Source: Pseudomonas putida
GTDB lineage: Bacteria > Pseudomonadota > Gammaproteobacteria > Pseudomonadales > Pseudomonadaceae
NCBI RefSeq assembly: GCF_028682475.1
Contig: NZ_JANHLE010000033.1
Span: 1-61,126, forward strand
Length of the DNA: 61,126 nt
Reading direction: 5' to 3'
Shown: positions 41,358 through 50,632 of the stretch, in pieces
Position numbering within the stretch: position 1 is the stretch's first letter
Layout: every line of letters begins with the position of its first letter
Program-made: the position numbers and the translations under genes
Notes under the pieces: model-generated
What the model was told of the DNA's origin: nothing
What the model saw: only the letters and a program-made list of their open reading frames with translations
Database searches by the model: none

Positions 41358-42599
41358 CAGGCCGGCGCGCAGGTCATTGCCGCTGGGCTGCTGATACAGG
41401 CTCAGGCCGAACTCGGGCATCACCGCCAGCAGGTAGTCGAAGATGTCGCCCTGGATGCGCTCATAGTCAGCCCATGCGGTGGTGCGGGTGAAGCAGTAGA
41501 TCTCCAGCGGCACGCCCTGGGCGGTGGTCTGCATCTGGCGGACCATGCAGGTCATGTTCGGCTGGATTTCCGGGTGGCTCTTCAGGTAGGCCAGGGCATA
41601 GGCGCGGAAGGTGCCGATGTTGGTCATCCGCCGGCGGTTGGCGGAAAGCTCGGCGACATTGCCCTGGGCTTCGTTCCAGGCCTTGAGCTCGCTGCGCTTG
41701 CGGGCGATGTAGTCGGTCAGCAGGCGCACTTCACCCAGGCGCTGTTCCTCATCGTTGCGCAGAAAACGCACGCCGCCGGCATCGATGAACAGGCTGCGCT
41801 TGATCCGCCGCCCGCCCGACTGCTGCATGCCGCGCCAGTTCTTGAACGATTCGGACATCAACCGCCAGGTCGGGATGGAGACGATGGTCTTGTCGAAGTT
41901 CTGCACCTTGACCGTGTGCAGGGTGATATCCACCACATCGCCATCGGCACCGACCTGGGGCATTTCGATCCAGTCGCCGACCCGCAGCATGTCGTTGCTG
42001 GTCAGTTGCACACTGGCGACGAACGACAGCAGGGTGTCCTTGTACACCAACAGGATCACCGCCGACATCGCACCCAGGCCCGACAGCAGCAACAGCGGTG
42101 AACGGTCGATCAGCGTGGCGACGATGATGATCGCGCCAAATATGTACAGCACCATCTTCGCCAGTTGCACATAGCCCTTGATCGAGCGGGTGCGGGCGTG
42201 CTCGGTACGCGCGTAGATGTCCAGCAGGGCATCGAGCAGGGCGCTGATGGCCAGCATCAGGAACAGAATGGTGAAAGCCAGCGCGACGTTGCCGAGGAAA
42301 TGCTGGCTGGGGGCATTGAGCTCCGGCACCAGTTTCAGGCCGAACTGCACCACCAGTGATGGCGTCATTTGCGCCAGACGGTGGAAAACCTTGTTTTGCA
42401 GCAGATCGTTGACCCAGTGCAGTGCCGGCTGTCGGCCGAGCAGCTTGACGGCGTGAAGGGTCAGGAAGCGTGCCACCCGGCCCAGCACCAGGGCGATGGC
42501 CAGCAGAATGCTCAGCCCGAGGCCTGCGTGCAGTACAGGATGTTGATCGAGAGTGCCCCAGAGATCGAGGGCGTTTTGCCAGAACTGTTCAATAGCCAT
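41298..42599 (-). CDS. MscS-family mechanosensitive channel, YbdG-like
   Basis: A 433-residue channel with about five transmembrane segments and a cytosolic vestibule. The pore-lining region is LLSGLGAMSAVILLVYKDTL, followed by the MscS beta domain (MLRVGDWIEMPQVGADGDVV). The long C-terminal part and the insertion around 255-310 fit YbdG/medium-size MscS homologues. It releases solutes on osmotic downshock. Overlaps the EamA gene 3' end by 60 bases. Single gene. Confidence 0.9.
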   Translation of the reverse strand: MAIEQFWQNALDLWGTLDQHPVLHAGLGLSILLAIALVLGRVARFLTLHAVKLLGRQPALHWVNDLLQNKVFHRLAQMTPSLVVQFGLKLVPELNAPSQHFLGNVALAFTILFLMLAISALLDALLDIYARTEHARTRSIKGYVQLAKMVLYIFGAIIIVATLIDRSPLLLLSGLGAMSAVILLVYKDTLLSFVASVQLTSNDMLRVGDWIEMPQVGADGDVVDITLHTVKVQNFDKTIVSIPTWRLMSESFKNWRGMQQSGGRRIKRSLFIDAGGVRFLRNDEEQRLGEVRLLTDYIARKRSELKAWNEAQGNVAELSANRRRMTNIGTFRAYALAYLKSHPEIQPNMTCMVRQMQTTAQGVPLEIYCFTRTTAWADYERIQGDIFDYLLAVMPEFGLSLYQQPSGNDLRAGLLPAGLPHQQRTLTAETSEP

Positions 42600-42740
42600 G
42601 CGGTAGTTGACGTGTCCGAAGTGAAAATGAGCGGTTATTAGAGCCCGGAAAGGTGCATCAATGCCAAAAGAAATTCGGCGTGGGCCTCGGAAAACGTTAC
42701 CCTATACGGCTGAATTTCTGCACATGCCCGAGGTACACCC

Positions 42741-44066
42741 GTGTTTTCCCAATTCGCCCTGCACGAACGCCTGCTCAAAGCCGTTGCTGCACTGAACTTC
42801 GAAGAGCCGACTCCGGTGCAGGCGGCCGCCATTCCCCTGGCTTTGCAGGGGCGTGACCTGCGGGTGACGGCGAAAACCGGTAGCGGCAAGACCGCAGCCT
42901 TCGTCCTGCCGGTGCTCAACCGCCTGGTCGACCTCAAGCAGAAGCGCGTCGAGATCCGTGCCCTGGTGCTGCTGCCAACCCGCGAGCTGGCCCAGCAGAC
43001 CCTCAAGGAAATCGAGCGTTTCGCCCAGTTCACTTTCATCAAGGCCGGCATGATCACCGGCGGTGAAGACTTCAAGGAACAGGCCGCGATGTTGCGCAAG
43101 GTCCCGGATATCCTCGTCGGTACCCCGGGCCGCATGCTCGAGCAGCTGAACGCCGGCAACCTCAAGCTTGAGCATGTGCAGGTCGTCGTTCTCGACGAAG
43201 CCGACCGTATGCTCGACATGGGCTTCTCCGAAGACGTCGAGCGCCTGTGTGGCGAGTGCCCGAACCGCGAGCAGACCCTGCTGTTCTCCGCCACCACCGG
43301 CGGTGCCGGCCTGCGCGACATGATCGGCAAAGTGCTCAAAGACCCTGAGCACCTGATGCTCAACACCGTCAGCCAGCTCAACGACGGTACCCGTCAGCAG
43401 ATCATCACTGCCGACCACAACCAGCATAAAGAACAGATCGTCCAGTGGCTGCTGGCCAACGAGACCTATCAGAAGGCGATCATCTTCACCAACACCCGGG
43501 TCATGGCTGACCGCATCTATGGTCACTTGGTGGCCAAGGACGTCAAAGCCTTCGTTCTGCATGGCGACAAGGACCAGAAAGACCGCAAGCTGGCCATCGA
43601 GCGCCTGAAGCAGGGCGGTGCCAAGGTGCTGGTGGCGACCGATGTCGCGGCCCGTGGCCTGGATGTTGACGGCCTGGACCTGGTGATCAACTTCGACATG
43701 CCGCGCAGCGGTGACGAATACGTGCACCGTATCGGCCGTACCGGTCGTGCCGGTAACGAAGGCCTGGCGGTTTCGTTGATCTGCCATGGCGACTGGAACC
43801 TGATGTCGAGCATCGAGCGTTACCTGAAGCAGAGCTTCGAGCGCCGTGTCATCAAGGAAGTCAAAGGCACCTACAGCGGACCGAAGAAGGTCAAGGCCTC
43901 GGGCAAGGCTGCTGGCGTGAAGAAGAAAAAGACTGACAAGAAGGGTGACAAGAAGGTCGTGGCCAAGCGTAAGCCGACTGCCAAGCCGAAGCCTAATGCA
44001 CCGCTGGCCAGCGCCGACGGTCTGGCGCCGCTCAAGCGTCGCAAGCCGGCACCTGCTGCCGAGTAA
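42741..44066 (+). CDS. DEAD-box RNA helicase
   Basis: A 441-residue helicase. The Q motif region is LNFEEPTPVQAAAIPLALQG, motif I AKTGSGKTAAF (44-54), motif II DEAD (near 154), motif III SAT and motif VI HRIGRTGRAG. The C-terminal 75 residues are a Lys-rich RNA-binding tail (KKKKTDKKGDKKVVAKRKP). It remodels RNA, probably in ribosome assembly or decay, and is near RhlE/SrmB in type. It starts at GTG 42741 with GAGG 7 bases before; no ATG fits. Confidence 0.92.
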   Translation: MFSQFALHERLLKAVAALNFEEPTPVQAAAIPLALQGRDLRVTAKTGSGKTAAFVLPVLNRLVDLKQKRVEIRALVLLPTRELAQQTLKEIERFAQFTFIKAGMITGGEDFKEQAAMLRKVPDILVGTPGRMLEQLNAGNLKLEHVQVVVLDEADRMLDMGFSEDVERLCGECPNREQTLLFSATTGGAGLRDMIGKVLKDPEHLMLNTVSQLNDGTRQQIITADHNQHKEQIVQWLLANETYQKAIIFTNTRVMADRIYGHLVAKDVKAFVLHGDKDQKDRKLAIERLKQGGAKVLVATDVAARGLDVDGLDLVINFDMPRSGDEYVHRIGRTGRAGNEGLAVSLICHGDWNLMSSIERYLKQSFERRVIKEVKGTYSGPKKVKASGKAAGVKKKKTDKKGDKKVVAKRKPTAKPKPNAPLASADGLAPLKRRKPAPAAE

Positions 44067-44078
44067 TCATCCGCTTTG

Positions 44079-44119
44079 AAGGCCAGCTCCCTGTGGGAGC
44101 CGGCCTTGCCGGCGATAGC
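44079..44119. repeat. REP element after the DEAD-box gene
   Basis: AAGGCCAGCTCCC then GTGGGAGCCGGCCTTGCCGGCGATAG: one full GCCGGCCTTGCCGGC unit with a partial inverted one, in a convergent gap. Confidence 0.8.
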
Positions 44120-44132
44120 TTCACCGCCTGAT

Positions 44133-44402
44133 TCAAACCTTCTTCTCCGCCGACTTCAACTCCTGCAGCCGCTTGTCGATCAGCTGACACTTGTCCGGCA
44201 GGTCCTTGCTGGCACTCTCAAGCTTCATGCCTTTCAACTCGTCATTGATCTCCTTGGCCTTCTGCGGATTCTGCTCCGTCAGTCGCGTTACCTCCTTGGC
44301 CAGCTCCTCGCGTTTTTCCGTGGCTTCTTCAAGCGTGCACGCCCAGCTCGGCAAGGCCAGTAGCAAGCTGGCGGCGGCAGCGATGTTCAACAGGCTTTTC
44401 AT
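44133..44402 (-). CDS. Small secreted coiled-coil protein
   Basis: An 89-residue protein with a signal peptide (MKSLLNIAAAASLLLALPSW, cut near AC). The mature part is a strongly charged heptad-like helix (LEEATEKREELAKEVTRLTE) with two Cys (ACTLEE and DKCQLI). The start at ATG 44402 has GGGAG 9 bases upstream. The function is unknown; the composition suggests a periplasmic helical hairpin. Confidence 0.8.
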   Translation of the reverse strand: MKSLLNIAAAASLLLALPSWACTLEEATEKREELAKEVTRLTEQNPQKAKEINDELKGMKLESASKDLPDKCQLIDKRLQELKSAEKKV

Positions 44403-44572
44403 GGGCAGAGCTCCCGTGGCTTGGTGTTGCGGTTGAGCCACAAGCAGCGCGCAAAGTTCAGTCGAACCGCAACACAAGGGTGGCATTCAACCCCTGCAGC
44501 CACTGATAATCGGCGCTGGATCCACTGCCACCGAGACGCTGTCATGCCGTTAGCCGATAGCGGGGGCCCGCA

Positions 44573-45499
44573 ATGAGCGCTACCCGTCGCAATACCGATG
44601 CCTTTGCCCTGCAAGTAATGCTGGTGCTGTGCCTGATCTGGGGCATCCAGCAGGTGATGATCAAGCTGGCCGCGCCAGACATTGCGCCGGTGATGCAACA
44701 GGCCCTGCGTTCGGGCATGGCGGCGGTATTGGTCGGCCTGCTGATCTGTTTTCGCGGCGGTTGGGACCAGGTGGCGCATACCTGGCGCGGCGGTCTGCTG
44801 GCCGGCGCGCTGTTCGGGGTGGAGTTTTTGTTCATCGCCGAAGGCCTGAAGCTGACCTCGGCGGCGCATATGTCGGTGTTCCTCTACACCGCGCCGGTAT
44901 TTACCGCCCTGGGCTTGCACTGGCTGTTGCCGAGCGAACGCCTGCGGCCCTTGCAATGGCTGGGTATCGTCCTGGCCTTTGGCGGCATTGCCTATGCCTT
45001 TGCCGGCGGCGTCTCGTGGTCAGACCTGGACGGGCGCATGCTGTTGGGCGATGCCTTCGGCGTGCTGGCGGGCCTGGCCTGGGGCGCGACCACGGTGGTG
45101 GTACGCGCTTCCCGGCTGTCAGAGGCGCCTGCGACCCTGACCTTGTTCTATCAACTGGCGGTCGGATTCGTCGGCCTGTTGCTGATCGCCGCCCTCAGCG
45201 GCCAGATCACCCAGGTGCACTTTACCCCGCTGGCGATTGGCAGCCTGTTGTTCCAGGGGCTGATCGTGTCGTTCTTCAGCTACCTGACCTGGTTCTGGCT
45301 GCTGCGCCGCTATCTGGCGTCAAACCTGGCCGTGTTTTCTTTCATCACCCCGCTGTTCGGGGTGACCTTCGGTGTGCTGCTGCTGGACGAACCACTGAGC
45401 CTGAACTTCGTGCTCGGGGCCATCATGGTGTTGCTCGGCGTGACCCTGGTCAGTGCTGAGCAGTGGGTGCGCCGACGTTTGCGCAGCTTGCTCGGCTAG
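44573..45499 (+). CDS. DMT/EamA-family transporter, second
   Basis: A 308-residue inner-membrane protein with ten predicted helices and two EamA domains (VMLVLCLIWGIQQVMIKLAA; DAFGVLAGLAWGATTVVVRA). The family exports amino acids and drugs. The last motif (LGVTLVSAEQWVRRRL) is cytoplasmic and basic. Its 3' end overlaps the convergent MFS gene by 50 bases. Not in an operon with its neighbours. Confidence 0.87.
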   Translation: MSATRRNTDAFALQVMLVLCLIWGIQQVMIKLAAPDIAPVMQQALRSGMAAVLVGLLICFRGGWDQVAHTWRGGLLAGALFGVEFLFIAEGLKLTSAAHMSVFLYTAPVFTALGLHWLLPSERLRPLQWLGIVLAFGGIAYAFAGGVSWSDLDGRMLLGDAFGVLAGLAWGATTVVVRASRLSEAPATLTLFYQLAVGFVGLLLIAALSGQITQVHFTPLAIGSLLFQGLIVSFFSYLTWFWLLRRYLASNLAVFSFITPLFGVTFGVLLLDEPLSLNFVLGAIMVLLGVTLVSAEQWVRRRLRSLLG

Positions 45500-46637
45500 G
45501 CTGCGGCCGCCAGAGCAGTGCACCACCCAGCAGCAGGCCGCAGCCGGCGATAACCAGCGCCGGTTGCAGGCTGGCGGCGAACCGATTGCTCAGCGCGGCC
45601 AGCAGCGGCCCGCTGAGCTGGCCAAGGGCGAAACAGGCAGTCAGCAAGGCGGTGTTGCGTTGATAGGCGTGGGGTGACAGTTCGCGCAGGCGCTGCATCA
45701 TCAGCTGCATGCAGGCCAGGAACGGCGTGCCGCACAACAACACCCCGAGGGCCAGGCCCGGGCCATTGCCGAGCAGGCAGGCGAACACCCCGGCAGCCTG
45801 CAGCCAGAGCGTCGCCATCAACCAGCGCGAGGTGCTGCCCCAGTGTGGGCGGCGGTAGCTGGTCAGCACCACCCCCACTGCCGCCGCCAGACCGAACCCC
45901 GGCCAGAACAGATCCGCCAGCCAGTGTCCGTGGAAGCGGGCGCTGGCCATCTGTGACATGAACGTGGCCGGGATGATGTAGCCGATGCCATACAGCGCGT
46001 AGATCAGGCCCAAACGTGCGATGCCCCGGGTCGCTGCCGGCGCCGCGACAGGGCTGCCGGCAGGCGCTGAGGCTTGCGGCCGGGGCAGCAGGGGCAGCAC
46101 GGCCAGCAGCATCACCAGCGCGCTGGCGGCATAGATCAGCCACAGTGGGGCCGAGCCCAGGCCGTACAGATTGGAGCACAGGGCGAGCAGGCCGGTGAGC
46201 ATGATGCCCACGCCAGGACCGGCGAACACCAGGGCCCCGAGTCGAGGCCGGTTGCTTGCTGCCGCCAGTTGCTGGCTGAGGCTGGTGAGCATGACCAGCA
46301 CCCAGGCGCTGGCCACGCCGGTGCCGAAGCGCAGCAGCAGGTGGCTGCAGAAACCCTTAGCCCAGAACGAGGCCAGGGTCAGCCCTGCGCAGAGCCACAA
46401 GCCCGCATGCAGGCGTGCGCTGACCTGGCCTGGACGACGGGCGAACATGGCGTCCAGCGCGCCGAGCAGGTAGCCCAGGTAGTTGGCGGCGGCGATCAGA
46501 CCGGCGGCGGTCAGGCTAATCTGGCCTTCAGCGATCAGGTGCGGCAGCTGCGGGGTGAGGGCAAAGCGGCCAATACCCATGGCCATCATCAGGGCCACGG
46601 CGCAGGCAAGCAGGCGAACAGGCGGGGACATGGTCAA
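45450..46637 (-). CDS. YbfB/YjiJ-family MFS transporter
   Basis: A 395-residue protein with twelve predicted membrane helices. MGIGRFALTPQLPHLIAEGQ (about 20-39) is the YbfB/YjiJ signature and GALDAMFARRP is the MFS loop 2-3 region. Substrate unknown. It is divergent from a LysR gene (46737) with a 99-bp gap, so that regulator is the likely controller. An alternative start lies at 46631. Confidence 0.88.
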   Translation of the reverse strand: MTMSPPVRLLACAVALMMAMGIGRFALTPQLPHLIAEGQISLTAAGLIAAANYLGYLLGALDAMFARRPGQVSARLHAGLWLCAGLTLASFWAKGFCSHLLLRFGTGVASAWVLVMLTSLSQQLAAASNRPRLGALVFAGPGVGIMLTGLLALCSNLYGLGSAPLWLIYAASALVMLLAVLPLLPRPQASAPAGSPVAAPAATRGIARLGLIYALYGIGYIIPATFMSQMASARFHGHWLADLFWPGFGLAAAVGVVLTSYRRPHWGSTSRWLMATLWLQAAGVFACLLGNGPGLALGVLLCGTPFLACMQLMMQRLRELSPHAYQRNTALLTACFALGQLSGPLLAALSNRFAASLQPALVIAGCGLLLGGALLWRPQPSRASCANVGAPTAQH

Positions 46638-46736
46638 GCTCCTGAAGCGGGATCGATGACCGTCAGGCTAAGGAGGATTGACTTTCAATAAAATTGAATA
46701 ATCATGAGGAACTTGTTCTGTTCTGGAGAATATCTC

Positions 46737-47630
46737 GTGGAGCTCAGTCAACTGCGTATTTTTCAGGCAGTCGCCGAGGAAGGCTCGATTACCCGGGCCG
46801 CCGAGCGTCTGCACCGGGTACCGTCGAATCTGTCGACACGCCTGCGTCAGCTGGAAGAGCAACTGGGCGTCGAGTTGTTCCGCCGCGAGCGACAGCGATT
46901 GCAGCTATCGCCGGCAGGCAAGGTGCTGCTCGATTACGCCGGGCGCATGCTGGCGCTGCGCGATGAAGCCTTCGCGGCCGTGCAGGGCGGACAACCGGCT
47001 GGGGATTTCGCCTTGGGCACCATGTACAGCACCGCTGCCATCCACCTGCCGGCACTGCTGGCGCGCTATCACAAGACCTATCCGGCAGTGAACCTGCAGG
47101 TGCAGGCGGCGCCCAGTGGTGAGCTGCTCGAAGGTCTGCTCAGCGGCCGTCTGGACGCTGCCCTGGTGGATGGGCCACTGGCCCTGGCCGGGCTGGACGG
47201 CGTGCCGCTGTGCGATGAAACCCTGGTGCTGATCACCGAGCCCGATCATCCGCCGGTGCACAGCGCCCGGGACGTCGCCGGGCGGGCGGTGTTCACCTTC
47301 CGCCAGGGGTGTTCCTACCGCATGCGCCTGGAGGCCTGGTATGCCCATGACCATGCGGCCATGGGTCGGGTCATGGAAATCGAGTCCTATCCGAGCATGC
47401 TCGCCTGTGTGATTGCCGGAGCGGGGGTGGCGTTGATGGCGCAGTCGATGCTCGACAGTTTGCCCGGACGTGAACGGGTGGCGGTGCACCGCTTGCAAGC
47501 GCCCTTCGATCTGGCCACGACCTGGTTGATGTGGCGCAAAGGCATGCGTGGGGCGAATTTGAGTGCCTGGATCGATTTGCAACAAGGGGAAACAGTTGCA
47601 CAGGCGACTGAGGTGGCGGTCAGGGCTTGA
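46737..47630 (+). CDS. LysR-family regulator next to the MFS gene
   Basis: A 297-residue LysR protein. The helix-turn-helix is AVAEEGSITRAAERLHRVPS with NLSTRLRQLEEQLGVELF. I start at GTG 46737 (GGAG at 46724-46727, 9 bases before); the ATG at 46704 has no ribosome binding site and adds 11 atypical residues. It is divergent from the YbfB-type transporter. A perfect Anr box overlaps its stop codon and serves the next small gene. By order it corresponds, from memory, to PA1413. Confidence 0.9.
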   Translation: MELSQLRIFQAVAEEGSITRAAERLHRVPSNLSTRLRQLEEQLGVELFRRERQRLQLSPAGKVLLDYAGRMLALRDEAFAAVQGGQPAGDFALGTMYSTAAIHLPALLARYHKTYPAVNLQVQAAPSGELLEGLLSGRLDAALVDGPLALAGLDGVPLCDETLVLITEPDHPPVHSARDVAGRAVFTFRQGCSYRMRLEAWYAHDHAAMGRVMEIESYPSMLACVIAGAGVALMAQSMLDSLPGRERVAVHRLQAPFDLATTWLMWRKGMRGANLSAWIDLQQGETVAQATEVAVRA

Positions 47631-47640
47631 TTAAGATCAA
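47627..47640 (+). promoter_or_regulatory. Perfect Anr/FNR box
   Basis: TTGAT-TAAG-ATCAA is an exact match to the FNR/Anr consensus TTGAT-N4-ATCAA. It overlaps the LysR stop codon and lies 113 bp before the PA1414-type start. A possible -10 (TATGAT) is at 47691-47696. It predicts strong induction at low oxygen. Confidence 0.85.
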
Positions 47641-47674
47641 CTGGGACCCAAGTTGTAGTCCAGGAGCATGCGCA

Positions 47675-47753
47675 ATGGAAGACATAGGGCTATGATCTGT
47701 ATGAAGCATCGCAGGATTGAAACGCCGTGCAGGCTGACCCGAGAGGGGGAGTT
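47675..47753 (+). ncRNA. Leader RNA of the PA1414-type gene, possible SicX-like sRNA
   Basis: The stretch between the Anr box and the small gene is a transcribed leader by inference; if the Anr box is centred at -41.5 the RNA starts near 47675. In P. aeruginosa an Anr-dependent small RNA (SicX) is, as I recall, released from the 5' UTR of PA1414. Here only position and the Anr box support an equivalent. The ends are guesses, and sequence similarity to SicX was not checked. Confidence 0.3.
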
Positions 47754-47879
47754 ATGAGAAATAATCTGTTCAACTGGCTTCATGACCTGGCTGCGGCTCT
47801 GGGCTTGATTCCACCGCCATTGCAGCCGGTGCCGATCCCTACCGATGAGGAACAGCGCAAGCGCCAGCCACGTCGCTAG
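47754..47879 (+). CDS. PA1414-family small protein
   Basis: A 41-residue protein, too short for standard calling. It begins MRNNLFNWLHDLAAALGLIP, has a PPLQPVPIPTDEEQ middle and a basic end (QRKRQPRR), which I recognise as the PA1414 family. GAGGGGGAG precedes ATG 47754 closely. It sits behind a perfect Anr box after a LysR gene and before a sodium symporter, as in PAO1. PA1414 is among the strongest low-oxygen transcripts; what the peptide does is not known. Confidence 0.8.
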   Translation: MRNNLFNWLHDLAAALGLIPPPLQPVPIPTDEEQRKRQPRR

Positions 47880-47934
47880 GCGCCTGGCCCGGGCCGCCGC
47901 ATCAGGGTGATGCGACGGCCACCGTTGGCCTGGA

Positions 47935-49314
47935 TCAGGCCAGGTTTACCGCACCCACCGGACGGCGGGACATCAAACTCACCACCACAAAGCTGACCAG
48001 CGCGATCGCCAGGCTGTAGTAGATCGGCGTGTTGGCATCCATCCCATCCTTGACCATGAACGCCAGGGCAGTGACAAAGCCCAGGGTCATGCTGGTGATT
48101 GCACCGGCAGTGGTTGCGCGTTTCCAGAAGATTGCACCGATCAGTGGTACCAGCATGCCGCCGACCAACAGGTTGTAGGCCAGGGTCAGGGCACTGATGA
48201 CGTCTTCGACCACCAGGGCGATACCCAGCACGACAATACCGGTGAGCAGGGTGAACAGGCGGTTGATCGCCAGGCTCGACTGCTTGCCGCCGCGCAGTTT
48301 TGGCAGCAGGTCTTCAGTCAGCACGGTCGAGGCTGCCAGCAGGCCAGCACTGGCCGTGGACATCATCGCTGCCAGCGCCGCTGCAATCACCAGGCCGCGG
48401 ATGCCATCCGGCAGGGCGGATTTGACGATTGCGGCAAAGGCATTGTTGGCGTTGGCCAGATCCGGCAGCAGCACATGGGCAGCCATACCGATCACCGCAC
48501 ACACCAGGCCATAGATCACGCAGTAGACACCGGCGACGGTACCTGCGCGTTTGGCGACCTTCTCGTCACGGGCGGTGAACACCCGTTGCCAGATATCCTG
48601 ACCGATGAGGATGCCGAAGAAGTAGATCAGGAAGTAGGTGATGATGGTGTCCCAGCCGATGGTGGTCAGGCTGAAGCTGGCGCTTGGCAGCTTGGCGACC
48701 AGTTCGTCCCAGCCGCCCACGCGGTACAGGCAGATCGGCAGCAGGACAAACATCAGGCCAACGGTCTTGATCACGAACTGAACGATGTCGGTCAGGGTCA
48801 GCGACCACATGCCGCCGATGGTGGAGTACACCACCACGACGCCGCCGCCGAGCAGAATTGCAGCCCAGAACTGCATATCGAACAGCACTTGCAGAACGGT
48901 GCCGATGGCCAGGGTCGAGGTCACAGCGATCATCAGCGCATAGGCGAGCATGATCACCGCGCTGGCCTGACGGGCCATGGGGTTGTAGCGCTGCTCCAGC
49001 ACCTGGGTCACGGTGAAGATTTTCAGGCGCAGCAGCGGTTTGGCCAGGAACAGGTTCAGCGCGATGATGCCCAGGCCCAGTGCCGCGCACAGCCAGAAGC
49101 CCGAGATGCCGTGGACATATCCGAGTTTCACGGTGCCAACTGTCGAGGCGCCGCCGAGCACAGTGGCCGCCATGGTGCCCATATACAGGCTAGGGCCGAG
49201 GTTACGCCCGGCGACCAGGTAATCTTCATGGGTTTTTGCTTTGCGCATGCCGTACCAGCCAAGCCCGAGCATGCCGGCCGCATAGATCAAGACAACGAAT
49301 AAGTCTAAGGCCAT
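47935..49314 (-). CDS. Sodium:solute symporter (SSS family)
   Basis: A 459-residue inner-membrane symporter with twelve to thirteen predicted helices. The N-terminal signature is AGRNLGPSLYMGTMAATVLG and the mid-region DIVQFVIKTVGLMFVLLPIC carries the sodium-binding area. It lies just downstream of the guanidinobutyrase gene on the same strand (144-bp gap), which suggests uptake of 4-guanidinobutyrate or a related compound. The substrate is inferred from context only. A PA1418-like gene occupies this place in PAO1. Confidence 0.88.
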   Translation of the reverse strand: MALDLFVVLIYAAGMLGLGWYGMRKAKTHEDYLVAGRNLGPSLYMGTMAATVLGGASTVGTVKLGYVHGISGFWLCAALGLGIIALNLFLAKPLLRLKIFTVTQVLEQRYNPMARQASAVIMLAYALMIAVTSTLAIGTVLQVLFDMQFWAAILLGGGVVVVYSTIGGMWSLTLTDIVQFVIKTVGLMFVLLPICLYRVGGWDELVAKLPSASFSLTTIGWDTIITYFLIYFFGILIGQDIWQRVFTARDEKVAKRAGTVAGVYCVIYGLVCAVIGMAAHVLLPDLANANNAFAAIVKSALPDGIRGLVIAAALAAMMSTASAGLLAASTVLTEDLLPKLRGGKQSSLAINRLFTLLTGIVVLGIALVVEDVISALTLAYNLLVGGMLVPLIGAIFWKRATTAGAITSMTLGFVTALAFMVKDGMDANTPIYYSLAIALVSFVVVSLMSRRPVGAVNLA

Positions 49315-49458
49315 GGGTGTCTCCGATTATCTTTATTATGGTGAGATCGATCCTGGCGCCAGGCAAGCCCGGCGCCGGTCATTCGTCTACTTCACCGGCC
49401 GCTTGTGCGCCGGCGATCATGGCTCCTGCCTCGTTGTAGCTCCTGTGGTGCCTGTCGG

Positions 49459-50409
49459 TCAGCGGCGAGCAACGCCCGGCAGGACACAGAGCATTTCGTA
49501 GAGCAGGTTGGCACCGAGCAAGGAGGTGTTGCCGGTGGTGTCGTAAGGTGGCGAGACTTCTACCAGGTCGCAGCCAATCAGGTCCAGACCCTGGCAACCA
49601 CGGATGATTTCCATCGCCTGGATGGTGGTCAGGCCGCCGATTTCCGGGGTGCCGGTGCCGGGGGCCCAGGCCGGGTCGATGCCGTCGATGTCAAAGCTCA
49701 GGTACACCGGGCCGCCACCGACTTTCTCGCGCACTTCGGCCATCAGCGGTTCCAGCGACTTGTGCCAGCACTCTTCGGCCTGGACCACACGGAAGCCCTG
49801 TTTGCGGCTCCAGTTGAAGTCTTCGGCGGTATAACCCTGGGCGCGCAGACCGATCTGCACCACGCGGTCGCAATCGAGCAGGCCTTCTTCCACGGCGCGG
49901 CGGAAGGTGGTGCCGTGGGCGATTTTCTCGCCGAACATGTGATCGTTGACGTCAGCGTGGGCATCGATGTGCACCAGGCCTACCTTGCCGTGCTTCTTGT
50001 GGATCGCCCGCAGGATCGGCAGGGTGATGGTGTGGTCGCCACCCATGGTCATGGGGATGACGTTGTGTTCGAGGATTTCGTCGTAGGCTTCTTCGATGAT
50101 GCGCACAGCTTCAAGCAGGTTGAAGGTGTTGATCGCCACGTCACCGATATCGGCGACCGACATCGAATCGAAGGGGGCAGCGCCAGTGGCCATGTTGTAA
50201 GGGCGGATCATCACCGACTCGGCGCGGATCTGCCGTGGGCCGAAACGGGTGCCGGAGCGCAGCGAAGTACCGATGTCCAGCGGGATGCCGATGAACGCGG
50301 CATCAAGGCCTTCGGCGCTTTGCAGGTGAGGGAGACGGAGCATGGTGGCGATGCCGCCGAAACGCGGCATTTCGTTGCCGCCCAGTGGTTGGTGCAGAAT
50401 CTTGTCCAC
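49459..50409 (-). CDS. gbuA: Guanidinobutyrase (ureohydrolase)
   Basis: A 316-residue binuclear manganese hydrolase that splits 4-guanidinobutyrate to urea and GABA in an arginine catabolic route. Metal ligands are visible: GGDHT (His126), HIDAHADVN (Asp149, His151, Asp153) and SFDIDGIDP (Asp240, Asp242). The general ureohydrolase fold is also shared by agmatinase; the guanidinobutyrase call comes from its LysR neighbour (GbuR-like) and symporter, as in PA1421-PA1422. Confidence 0.9.
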   Translation of the reverse strand: MDKILHQPLGGNEMPRFGGIATMLRLPHLQSAEGLDAAFIGIPLDIGTSLRSGTRFGPRQIRAESVMIRPYNMATGAAPFDSMSVADIGDVAINTFNLLEAVRIIEEAYDEILEHNVIPMTMGGDHTITLPILRAIHKKHGKVGLVHIDAHADVNDHMFGEKIAHGTTFRRAVEEGLLDCDRVVQIGLRAQGYTAEDFNWSRKQGFRVVQAEECWHKSLEPLMAEVREKVGGGPVYLSFDIDGIDPAWAPGTGTPEIGGLTTIQAMEIIRGCQGLDLIGCDLVEVSPPYDTTGNTSLLGANLLYEMLCVLPGVARR

Positions 50410-50632
50410 GGTCGGGCCTCATCGATTCGATTGTTTTAGTTGTTGGAACCTGTCTTGCGGGTTGGCTGGTAACCCTTGAATGCTGGCAAGCAGGTGCATT
50501 GCGGCAGAGTCTGCAAAAGGTAGTGGGCAAAAAGAATCGCTACAGGCAAATACTTAGTTCAGGTTTTTCTAAACTATCGGCGGGAATCTGGTTAGACTTT
50601 TGCCAAACACGCCTTTTCGGACCCTGTAAGCC

